A stretch of DNA of 7,269 bases from a bacterium (GTDB lineage: Bacteria > Patescibacteriota > Minisyncoccia > Moranbacterales > DUUL01), in the NCBI GenBank assembly GCA_030626045.1, contig DAOUPS010000043.1, positions 1 through 7,269 on the forward strand. The letters run 5' to 3'. The notes under the pieces were generated by a model. It was given only the letters and a program-made list of their open reading frames with translations. It was not told the origin of the DNA and made no database searches. The position numbers were made by a program, and so were the translations under genes. Shown here piece after piece: positions 1 through 5,167 of this stretch; position 1 is the first letter of the stretch, and the number at the start of each line of letters is the position of its first letter.

Positions 1-388
1 TATACTTCACAATAGCCGAATTTTCTCCATCAAATTTCAAATACCTGCCAGCCTGATCTTGGTAGTCTTTTGCGTTTTTCAAAACCTCTTCCCGTGTAAG
101 TTTTTTTCGCGTCGCGGACTTATCAGTCGGATCTCCGATCATCCCAGTAAACTCACCGATCAAAAAGATCACTTCATGCCCTAGATCCTGAAATTGGGAA
201 AGTTTGTTGATCATAATCGCGTTTCCAATGTGCAGAGAATCAGCGCTGGGATCAAAACCGCAATATAGCCGGATTCTTTCTCCGCTCATAAGTTTTTTCT
301 TGAGCAATTCTTTATCGGGATAAATTTGCTCAACACCCCTCACAAGCAACTCGTCAATAAGCTGTTTATCTGTTTGAACTTTTGTCAT
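1..388 (-). CDS. tyrS: Tyrosyl-tRNA synthetase, N-terminal part (runs off left edge)
   Basis: This class I aminoacyl-tRNA synthetase activates tyrosine with ATP and charges tRNA-Tyr in the cytoplasm. The 129 codons visible on the minus strand cover the start of the Rossmann catalytic domain. The tyrosine/ATP-binding stretch YCGFDPSADSLHIGN falls at residues 42-56, so the class I HIGH signature reads HIGN at 53-56. It is followed by the family-typical GEFTGMIGDPTDKSATR at 78-94. The C-terminal half of the catalytic domain, with the KMSKS loop, and the S4-like tRNA-binding domain lie beyond the window. The chosen ATG at 388 is the first ATG in frame after a stop at 446-448, and the residues that follow suit a synthetase N terminus. 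No Shine-Dalgarno sequence precedes it. The palindromic element at 402-561 ends only 13 bp upstream, so any tyrS promoter must lie within that element or beyond it. Family call is firm; the exact start is less so. Confidence 0.93.
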   Translation of the reverse strand, partial: MTKVQTDKQLIDELLVRGVEQIYPDKELLKKKLMSGERIRLYCGFDPSADSLHIGNAIMINKLSQFQDLGHEVIFLIGEFTGMIGDPTDKSATRKKLTREEVLKNAKDYQDQAGRYLKFDGENSAIVKY

Positions 389-401
389 TTGAGTATTTGA
401 T

Positions 402-561
402 GGGACTGTTTCCAAACCAGCTTCGTTAGCAAAAATTAGGAAATTTTATTCACAGCGAAAAAATAAAATCCTTAGTTATGCATTAGCATAGGTAATAATT
501 TTTTTCGAAGCTGTGGGTAAAATTAACAACTTTTGGTAGGAGCTGGTTTGGAAACAGTCCC
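402..561. repeat. 160-bp imperfect palindrome with 21-bp perfect terminal inverted repeats (MITE-like)
   Basis: Positions 402-422 (beginning GGGACTGTTTCCAAACC) are the exact reverse complement of 541-561. The symmetry continues inwards imperfectly: TTATTCACAGC near 446 mirrors GCTGTGGGTAA near 510, and A/T runs mirror each other up to a centre at TGCA (479-482). No open reading frame of useful size lies inside. The layout fits a non-autonomous miniature inverted-repeat transposable element, or a very long hairpin. I see no convincing target-site duplication in the flanks (TTTGAT on the left, TTAATT on the right). The element fills almost the whole gap between the 71-aa gene, whose stop is 4 bp away, and the tyrS start 13 bp away. 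The inverted repeat is seen directly; its mobile origin is inference. Confidence 0.75.
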
Positions 562-565
562 TTAA

Positions 566-781
566 TTAGTTGACATACGCCCGTTTTTTGGATCGTTCCA
601 GATTTCGTAGCCATCGACCGCCGAAAATAGTATGGCTTTTGTGTCCGATCTCAACATCACAAAAACAATACTTCTCGGCATCGGACTCATCACAACAACA
701 AACACAATTCTCTCTAACCGCCACAAAGACCAGCATTCCGAGCGAAATAACCGCAAACCCTCCGAAACACAACGCGAACAT
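566..781 (-). CDS. Small cysteine-rich single-span membrane protein, function unknown (71 aa)
   Basis: I do not recognise this family. The predicted protein has a hydrophobic segment at residues 1-22, long enough for one membrane span or an uncleaved signal anchor. A cysteine cluster follows (Cys26, 28, 29, 30, 39 and 41, within CVCCCDESDAEKYCFC), then a basic C-terminal tail rich in Arg and Lys. Such a cluster could bind metal or form disulfides, but no known motif is matched. The only ATG is at 781; the frame is open upstream to a TGA at 821-823. No Shine-Dalgarno sequence is present, as elsewhere in the window. The gene stops 4 bp before the palindromic element. Overlapping open frames on both strands (562-756 minus, 570-884 plus) give less protein-like translations, so I prefer this frame because its hydrophobic, cysteine and charged blocks are ordered. 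It could still be a chance reading frame. Confidence 0.5.
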   Translation of the reverse strand: MFALCFGGFAVISLGMLVFVAVRENCVCCCDESDAEKYCFCDVEIGHKSHTIFGGRWLRNLERSKKRAYVN

Positions 782-828
782 TATTATGAAAATATGGATT
801 AGCCGTGATATTTTCCGTCCTCACCCCT

Positions 829-856
829 ACTTTACTCTTATGGTGCTAAAAATCAA
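829..856 (-). promoter_or_regulatory. Possible weak promoter for the 71-aa gene
   Basis: On the minus strand TTGATT (851-856) is followed after 16 bp by TAAAGT (829-834). Each box matches 4 of 6 sigma-70 consensus positions. Transcription would begin near 822, about 40 nt before the ATG at 781. In AT-rich DNA matches of this quality arise by chance, so this is tentative. Confidence 0.25.
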
Positions 857-870
857 AGTGTTATCTATGT

Positions 871-883
871 CAGCCATAGGCTG
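871..883. other. Short perfect hairpin CAGCC-ATA-GGCTG
   Basis: A 5-bp GC-rich stem with a 3-nt loop lies in the non-coding stretch between alaS and the 71-aa gene, next to the AT-rich inverted repeat at 885-952. It has no clear T-tract on either side, so it is not a convincing intrinsic terminator. It may help end alaS transcription on the minus strand or belong to a dispersed repeat. Confidence 0.3.
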
Positions 884-884
884 A

Positions 885-952
885 AATTTTGAATTATGAA
901 TGAATTTTCAATTAAAATTGACGAATTTATTCATTCATTTCGAATTTTAAAT
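885..952. repeat. AT-rich inverted repeat downstream of alaS
   Basis: ATGAATGAA (896-904) pairs with TTCATTCAT (930-938), and CAATT (909-913) pairs with AATTG (916-920). The flanking AAATTTTGAA and TTCGAATTT stretches also pair with few mismatches. The result is an AT-rich cruciform or hairpin just after the alaS stop codon. It lacks a GC-rich stem plus U-tract and so does not look like a standard terminator, but it could act as a 3' end structure for alaS mRNA. Confidence 0.45.
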
Positions 953-1006
953 TTTAAATTTCAAATTACCCCTCAACACTTAATACAATATACTTAATAC
1001 TTAATT
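942..1006. repeat. AT-rich dispersed repeat, copy 1 (overlaps the alaS 3' end)
   Basis: This stretch holds the 18-mer AATTTTAAATTTCAAATT (950-967), which recurs exactly at 3067-3084. TTAATAC-type units follow at 980-986 and 994-1000. Copy 2, upstream of alaS, also has TAATACT and GAATACTT after its AAATTTCAAATTA. The last codons of alaS (I-K-Y-stop) lie within the TTAATAC part. I infer a short dispersed repeat; similar low-complexity intergenic repeats are familiar from Patescibacteria genomes. Confidence 0.5.
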
Positions 1007-2850
1007 TGCGCCTTAACCCTCCGCACTCCGGCGCTTGAACTTTTTTCCTTGGTAATTTTAAATGTTCCTTTGATGTCTCCGGTATTTTTCACGTGCGGAC
1101 CTCCGCAGATCTCTTTGGAGTAATCACCGATATCATAAACTTTTACTTTGTCTCCGTACTTACTGTCAAAGGCTCCCTCCGCTCCCTGTTCCTTGGCTTC
1201 GCTGAGATCCATTTCTTTCGACTCAACATCGACTTTCGCTTGGATCGCTTCGTTGACATGATCCTCAACAGCCTTGATCTGATCTTCGGTCATTTTTTCC
1301 GGATGGGAAAAATCAAATCTGATGCGCTCACCGTTGATGTTCGACCCCCTCTGATGAACGTGCCCGCCCAAAACTTTTCGCAGTCCTGCCAGCATTAAAT
1401 GCGCCGCGGTATGCAATTGAGTCGTTTTCTCCTTTGTGTCAGCCAATCCTCCTTTGAACATTCCGGCACTGGCTGTGCGTGAGAGTTCTTGATGTTTTTT
1501 GAATAATTTATCAAATTCTCCTTCATTAACAGTCAGCTCTCTGCATTGCAGCTCTTCTTGGATCATTTCTAACGGGAATCCATGCGTTTGAAAAACATAA
1601 AAAGCTTTCTCAGTGTCTACATCAGTTGTTCTTGGTGGAATCTCATCTTTCCTAAGAATTTTGAATCCTGTTGGAAACATTTTTTCAATCACTTTCAATC
1701 CTTTCTCTAAAGTATTCCTAAATCTTTTCTCTTCTTTCGAAGTTTCTTCAATAACTTTGTTATCAGTTACTTCCGAATACGCTTCCGCGTAAATACTCTG
1801 CACAATTTTAGCAATTTCTATTGTGAAGTTCTCTTTAATTCCCAGCATATGCCCTTGACGCACTGCGCGTCTGATCAGTCTGCGTAAAATATATCCTCTC
1901 TCCGTATTTGAAGGCTCAACGCCATCGGCAACCATAAAAACCGCGGCTTTGATATGATCGGCGACAACTCGCATTGCCTTAGTGATTATTTCCGAACTTC
2001 CATATTTTTTCCCGGAAAGATCTTCGATCTTTTCAATTATCGGCCAAAATAGTTCTGTTTTATAACTGTCATCAATCCCGTTAAGCGCCGCGAGAACTCT
2101 TTCCAATCCCATTCCGGTATCCACGTTCTGCTGAGCCAATTTTTCAAAAGTGCCGTCAGCTTTCTTGGTGTACTGCATAAAAACGTTATTCCAAATTTCA
2201 ACCCACAGATCGTTATCATCATTGAAACTTTTGGGAACTTCCTTTGGATCACCGACCCAATAGAACATTTCCGTATCCGATCCGCAAGGTCCCGTTTCTC
2301 CGGCCGGACCCCACCAGTTATTTTCCTTGGGCAGTTTTGCAATTCTTGTTTCCGGAAGTTCGTTGTCTTTGAAAATGTCTTTCCATGTATCATACGCCTC
2401 TTCGTCAAATGGAGCATCTTTATCTCCGGCAAATACCGAAACCGCCATTCTGTTTCTGTCCAATCCAAGCCATTTTGGATCAATCAGGAACTCCCAACTC
2501 CACTTAATAGCCTCTCTTTTAAAATAACCGGCTCGGCCAATCCCGTCGGATTCGAACGGGTCTCCCAAAGACCAGTTCCCGAGCATTTCAAAGAACGTGT
2601 GGTGTGTCGCGTCCCCTACTTCGTCAATATCAACAGTGCGAATACATTTTTGTATGCTTACCAGCCGTCTCCCTTTGGGATGCTTTTCTCCCATTAAATA
2701 CGGCACTAACGGCTGCATGCCCGAATTGATAAATAACGCCGTTGGATCATTTTCCGGAATCAGGGAAAAAGAAGGAATTACGGCATGTTCCTTTCCTTCA
2801 AAGAAGTTCAGATATTTTTTTCTCAACTCATCTGCAGTCATCACATGCAT
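994..2850 (-). CDS. alaS: Alanyl-tRNA synthetase, short form without C-Ala domain (618 aa)
   Basis: This class II synthetase charges tRNA-Ala in the cytoplasm and clears mischarged Ser- or Gly-tRNA-Ala. Class II motif 1 lies near residues 38-53, motif 2 near 65-95 (IQKCIRTVDIDEVGDATHH onwards) and motif 3 at 246-256 (GMGLERVLAAL). The AlaS signature GPAGETGPCGSDTE is at 181-194. A tRNA-recognition helical region follows, then the editing domain with its zinc ligands HTAAH (480-484) and CGGPH (582-586; the usual form is CGGTH). The protein ends soon after SSSAGVRRVKA, where canonical enzymes of about 870 aa continue into a coiled coil and the C-terminal DHHA1/C-Ala domain; no remnant of these follows the stop. 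Met1 is used here, but Met4 (2841) aligns better with the usual family start. A sigma-70-like promoter lies about 30 bp upstream of the start, so the gene is probably transcribed alone. Confidence 0.97.
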   Translation of the reverse strand: MHVMTADELRKKYLNFFEGKEHAVIPSFSLIPENDPTALFINSGMQPLVPYLMGEKHPKGRRLVSIQKCIRTVDIDEVGDATHHTFFEMLGNWSLGDPFESDGIGRAGYFKREAIKWSWEFLIDPKWLGLDRNRMAVSVFAGDKDAPFDEEAYDTWKDIFKDNELPETRIAKLPKENNWWGPAGETGPCGSDTEMFYWVGDPKEVPKSFNDDNDLWVEIWNNVFMQYTKKADGTFEKLAQQNVDTGMGLERVLAALNGIDDSYKTELFWPIIEKIEDLSGKKYGSSEIITKAMRVVADHIKAAVFMVADGVEPSNTERGYILRRLIRRAVRQGHMLGIKENFTIEIAKIVQSIYAEAYSEVTDNKVIEETSKEEKRFRNTLEKGLKVIEKMFPTGFKILRKDEIPPRTTDVDTEKAFYVFQTHGFPLEMIQEELQCRELTVNEGEFDKLFKKHQELSRTASAGMFKGGLADTKEKTTQLHTAAHLMLAGLRKVLGGHVHQRGSNINGERIRFDFSHPEKMTEDQIKAVEDHVNEAIQAKVDVESKEMDLSEAKEQGAEGAFDSKYGDKVKVYDIGDYSKEICGGPHVKNTGDIKGTFKITKEKSSSAGVRRVKAQIKY

Positions 2851-2882
2851 TTATTGCTTAGTAAAAAGCGATCTATACACCC

Positions 2883-2910
2883 ATAATATCGCAAATACCG
2901 AAAAATTCAA
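2883..2910 (-). promoter_or_regulatory. Putative alaS promoter
   Basis: On the minus strand TTGAAT (2905-2910) and TATTAT (2883-2888) are separated by 16 bp. Transcription would start near 2876, giving a leader of about 26 nt before the alaS ATG at 2850. A second -10-like TATAGAT preceded by TG lies at about 2870-2878. Position and spacing are good; the call rests on consensus matching alone. Confidence 0.5.
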
Positions 2911-3018
2911 TAGCAACGCCGATATTCAGTCTGCCAATCATTTTTTAAAATGTCCCACTTCCGTTGATTCTCCCATACTGAAACGAGTTTGCCGGTTTTA
3001 ATTTAAAATTTAATTCAT

Positions 3019-3075
3019 TTTAAAATTCACCCTGTTAAATAATCGCGGAGCGAATTTAACGGGGTGAATTTTAAA
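3019..3075. repeat. Long inverted repeat / stable hairpin upstream of alaS
   Basis: The arm ending CACCCTGTTAAAT (3019-3040) pairs with ATTTAACGGGGTG and its continuation (3054-3075). There is one T-G pair and two bulged A residues (3041-3042). An inner stem TCGC (3043-3046) / GCGA (3050-3053) closes a GGA loop. In all about 26 base pairs form a hairpin of roughly 57 nt. No T-tract follows directly on either strand, so it is not a plain terminator. It overlaps the start of the AT-rich repeat at 3066. It may be a small palindromic repeat or transposon relic, or act as a barrier between the divergent alaS and plus-strand RNA promoters. Confidence 0.65.
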
Positions 3076-3118
3076 TTTCAAATTGTAAATTTCAAATTAT
3101 TCCTAATACTGAATACTT
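3066..3118. repeat. AT-rich dispersed repeat, copy 2 (upstream of alaS)
   Basis: This stretch contains the 18-mer AATTTTAAATTTCAAATT (3067-3084), then a second AAATTTCAAATTA (3087-3099), then CCTAATACTGAATACTT. The order of blocks matches copy 1 at 942-1006, so alaS is bracketed by two copies in the same orientation. No coding potential is evident. Confidence 0.5.
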
Positions 3119-3125
3119 CCGCGTC

Positions 3126-3134
3126 TGTGGATAA
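3126..3134 (-). promoter_or_regulatory. Single DnaA-box-like 9-mer (TTATCCACA)
   Basis: The minus strand reads TTATCCACA, an exact match to the high-affinity DnaA box, 16 bp upstream of the -35 element at 3151. No clustered boxes, dnaA, dnaN or DNA-unwinding layout are nearby, so this is not an origin. It could let DnaA affect the plus-strand promoter, or it may be chance. Confidence 0.25.
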
Positions 3135-3150
3135 CTTTCCCAGAAAACAC

Positions 3151-3178
3151 TTGACATCACATTTCGTTCTGTTAATAT
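3151..3178 (+). promoter_or_regulatory. Strong sigma-70-type promoter with extended -10, plus strand
   Basis: A perfect TTGACA (3151-3156) is followed after 16 bp by TAATAT (3173-3178), preceded by the extended -10 dinucleotide TG (3170-3171). Transcription would start near 3185. There is no protein gene on the plus strand downstream, only the structured region ending at the terminator at 3385-3410. This is therefore the best evidence that the region is transcribed as an RNA gene. Confidence 0.6.
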
Positions 3179-3237
3179 GTATATATCAACAACAAGCACC
3201 CAGTACCTCCCCCAAGCTAAATCTCAACGTAGAGCTC

Positions 3238-3275
3238 AAAAGAACCCTATTTCACAAGAACCTTAGGGTTCTTTT
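3238..3275 (+). terminator. Two mutually exclusive hairpins; possible early terminator or attenuator
   Basis: AAAAGAACCCTA (3238-3249) pairs with TAGGGTTCTTTT (3264-3275) over 12 bp with a 14-nt loop. Because AAGAACC occurs twice (3240-3246 and 3256-3262), the second copy can instead pair with GGTTCTT (3267-3273) around a TTAG loop. Both forms share the 3' arm, which is followed by a T-rich stretch (ACTTTTAGTTT). On the plus strand this could be an early terminator giving an RNA of about 90 nt, or a switch. Function is inference. Confidence 0.45.
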
Positions 3276-3384
3276 ACTTTTAGTTTAAAGAGTGGACTGC
3301 GCTAGTGCGAGTTTGGCTTGCCTCGCCATGGTAGAGAGCCTAGTCCGCCGTATTGGAGGATAACTCGGACCAGCGTGGTATACG

Positions 3385-3410
3385 AAAAAAGCGACTTTGG
3401 CCGCTTTTTT
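3385..3410. terminator. Bidirectional intrinsic terminator between gatB and the plus-strand RNA
   Basis: Six A residues (3385-3390), a short stem GCG-A-C / G-C-CGC (3391-3404) with a TTTG loop, and six T residues (3405-3410) form a symmetric hairpin with a T-run on each strand. On the minus strand it lies about 27 nt after the gatB stop codon and should end the GNAT-xseA-xseB-gatB transcript. On the plus strand it would end the candidate RNA. Confidence 0.8.
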
Positions 3411-3437
3411 TATATCTCCCCCGCTTTTTTTCTCGTA

Positions 3438-4943
3438 TTAGCCCTTTAGCTTCTCTTTTAACAATTTCATCACAACTTGAGGATTAGCCTTGCCTTCGGT
3501 CATTGACATTACTTGTCCCATAAGAAATTTTATGGCGTTTTCTTTGCCGCTCTTGTAATCTTCAACGGGACCGGGATTGCCTGAAAGCACTTTATCAACA
3601 ATTGCATTCAGCTCTTCTTCGCCCGATGTCTGTTGGAGACTTTTTTCTTCAATTATATGTGAAGGGTATGCTCCGGTATTGAACATTTCTTCAAGAACCA
3701 CTTGCGCCGTAGATGAATTAATATCCCCCTCATAAACAATTTTTATTAATTCCGCAAAATTTTCCGGAGTTATTTTCATTTTTTCGAATCCTTTTTCACT
3801 TTCAAAAATTCTTTTCTGCAATTCTGTAATAATATAGTTTGCCGCCAGCCGATAGAGCTTTGTTTTGTCCTCTTCGTTAAACTCATGGCCTTCCTCGCTC
3901 ATCCAGTTTTCAAGTTCACTGCTGACATTTTCAAAATAGTTCGCCAGATCCTTACTTGTAACAAGTACATCTGCGTTCTCCGGTTTTAGTCCGTATTGCT
4001 TGACAAAACGCCCGCGCTTTTCATATGGCAACTCCGGAAGTTTTTCCCTCAGTTCATTAACATACGCATCTTCAAAACTGAAAGGAAGAATATCAGGCTC
4101 CGGAAAATATCGATAGTCATGCGCGTCCTCTTTGCTGCGTTGTGAAAAAGTCTGTCCATTGTCATCATTCCATCCTCGCGTTTCTTGGTCCACTGACCCT
4201 CCCTCAAACAATACTTCTTTTTGCCTTTTGATCTCAAATTCAATTCCTCTCTCGACCGCTTTAAATGAGTTAAGATTTTTAAGCTCAACTTTTGTCCCGG
4301 ATAAAGGATCTTCACCAGTCTCATACAGTGAAATATTGGCTTCACACCGCATTTGCCCTTTTTCCATATCGGCCGGTGAAATTCCAATATATCGAAATAA
4401 TAGCCTAAGCTCTTCACAAAACCGCTTGGCTTCCTGTGCGGAAACAACATCCGGCTCGGTAACCAGCTCCATAAGCGGTATACAAGAACGATTAAAATCA
4501 ACTAAAGTTTCACCGTTCTGATGCATTAACTTGCCGGTATCTTCTTCAAGATGAATACGGGTTATCCTCACTCGTTTTTTTCCGCTCTCAACCCCGCTAC
4601 TGTTTCTTAGATGAATATCAAGAAATCCCTGAGAACATATGGGCTGGTCATATTGTGAGATCTGGTATCCTTTCGGCAGATCGGGATAAAAATAATTTTT
4701 TCGGTCAAACTTTGATTCCTTGGCAATCGAACAGTTAAGCGCCAGCCCGGCTTTTGCAACAAATTCAATCGCTTCTTTATTGGGAACCGGAAGCGCCCCG
4801 GGCTGACCGGTACAAACCGGACAAATATTCTTATTCGGTTTTCTCTCCTGGCCCATTCCGTTCACACACCCGCAGAACATTTTGCTTTTTGTTGCGAGCT
4901 CAACATGCACTTCCATTCCAATTGTCGGACGATATTCTTTCAT
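3438..4943 (-). CDS. gatB: Aspartyl/glutamyl-tRNA(Asn/Gln) amidotransferase subunit B (501 aa)
   Basis: GatB is the tRNA-binding and kinase-like subunit of the GatCAB complex. The complex amidates misacylated Glu-tRNA-Gln or Asp-tRNA-Asn with ammonia from glutamine released by GatA. The family start RPTIGMEVHVEL is at residues 5-16. The four zinc-type cysteines Cys24, Cys26, Cys41 and Cys44 are present. The core motifs KNYFYPDLPKGYQISQYDQP (82-101), EEDTGKLMH (133-141), IPLMELVTEPD (155-165) and GQMRCEANIS (196-205) follow. The C-terminal YqeY-like tail, roughly from residue 335, ends in TEGKANPQVVMKLLKEKL, so the protein is full length. It begins 14 nt after the xseB stop without a Shine-Dalgarno sequence and is last in its operon, just before the terminator. 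gatA and gatC are not in the window, so the complex must be encoded from more than one locus or further away. Confidence 0.97.
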   Translation of the reverse strand: MKEYRPTIGMEVHVELATKSKMFCGCVNGMGQERKPNKNICPVCTGQPGALPVPNKEAIEFVAKAGLALNCSIAKESKFDRKNYFYPDLPKGYQISQYDQPICSQGFLDIHLRNSSGVESGKKRVRITRIHLEEDTGKLMHQNGETLVDFNRSCIPLMELVTEPDVVSAQEAKRFCEELRLLFRYIGISPADMEKGQMRCEANISLYETGEDPLSGTKVELKNLNSFKAVERGIEFEIKRQKEVLFEGGSVDQETRGWNDDNGQTFSQRSKEDAHDYRYFPEPDILPFSFEDAYVNELREKLPELPYEKRGRFVKQYGLKPENADVLVTSKDLANYFENVSSELENWMSEEGHEFNEEDKTKLYRLAANYIITELQKRIFESEKGFEKMKITPENFAELIKIVYEGDINSSTAQVVLEEMFNTGAYPSHIIEEKSLQQTSGEEELNAIVDKVLSGNPGPVEDYKSGKENAIKFLMGQVMSMTEGKANPQVVMKLLKEKLKG

Positions 4944-4957
4944 GTGATTGATAATTA

Positions 4958-5161
4958 TTAGCTGGGATTCGAAATTTCCTCGATCCTACTTTCCATTTTT
5001 CGGAGCATTTTCTTTGACGATTGTATTTTTTTCATAGTTTCCTCGTATAACGCCATGCTCTCGGATAAGGATAGCTTTCCCTCTTCAATATCTCGAACTG
5101 CTGATTCGATTTCTTTATAAACAGTTTCAAAATCTTTCTTTTTTGGATCTTCTGCTGGCAT
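4958..5161 (-). CDS. xseB: Exonuclease VII small subunit (67 aa)
   Basis: XseB pairs with XseA to form exonuclease VII, which degrades single-stranded DNA from both ends into short oligonucleotides. The product is a small, highly charged, all-helical protein. Its family core, FETVYKEIESAVRDIEEGKL at residues 11-30 and LSLSESMALYEETMKKI around 30-47, is typical of XseB, which forms a helical hairpin against the large subunit. The length is in the family range of about 60-90 aa. The ATG at 5161 follows the xseA TGA stop by 6 nt, with no Shine-Dalgarno sequence, suggesting translational coupling. That TGA stop also shows UGA is not reassigned here. gatB follows after 14 nt. Confidence 0.93.
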   Translation of the reverse strand: MPAEDPKKKDFETVYKEIESAVRDIEEGKLSLSESMALYEETMKKIQSSKKMLRKMESRIEEISNPS

Positions 5162-5167
5162 ACTTTT

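Larger units (their letters stand above)
3185..3411 (+). ncRNA. Candidate structured non-coding RNA, about 225 nt, family not recognised
   Basis: The region runs from a strong plus-strand promoter to an intrinsic terminator and holds no credible protein gene. Its 5' third is C-rich and apparently single-stranded (ACCTCCCCCAAG near 3205). Next comes the hairpin at 3238-3275. Then a GC-rich core, 54 of 93 bases G or C by my count at 3292-3384 in an AT-rich setting, folds by eye into a three-way junction. In it GTGGACT (3292-3298) pairs with AGTCCGC (3342-3348), closing CGC-TAGT-GCG (3300-3309) and a GGCT...AGCC arm (3315-3340). A further hairpin is closed by CGTAT (3349-3353) and ATACG (3380-3384). 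The core does not show the marks of tRNA, tmRNA, SRP RNA or RNase P RNA. It could be a regulatory RNA or a divergent housekeeping RNA. The minus strand could also be the transcribed one, as the gatB 3' UTR. Confidence 0.5.

Noticed and set aside
393..570. Target-site duplication flanking the palindromic element
   Set aside because: Flanks of 2 to 9 bp on either side do not match.
570..884. 104-aa plus-strand open frame
   Set aside because: It is rich in Ser, Pro, Gln and Arg as expected for an antisense shadow, and overlaps the more plausible minus-strand 71-aa frame.
1093..1398. Plus-strand open frames inside alaS and gatB
   Set aside because: They lie antisense to strongly conserved genes and show no protein-family features.
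3126..3134. Replication origin
   Set aside because: There is only a single exact DnaA box, with no cluster and no dnaA, dnaN or other origin-linked gene nearby.
3177..3266. 29-codon plus-strand frame ending inside the 3238-3275 hairpin, like a leader peptide
   Set aside because: Its ATG overlaps the -10 box, so the predicted transcript would not contain the start; composition is not protein-like.
3315..3384. tRNA-like string TGGTAGAG at 3329-3336 resembling a D-loop
   Set aside because: No T-arm (GTTCGA-type), no matching acceptor stem and no anticodon arm can be built around it.
3185..3411. tmRNA, SRP RNA or RNase P RNA
   Set aside because: There is no tRNA-like TTCGA-containing 3' end, no GGAAGG tetraloop region with an AGCAGCC partner, no RNase P core sequence, and the length does not fit tmRNA or RNase P RNA.
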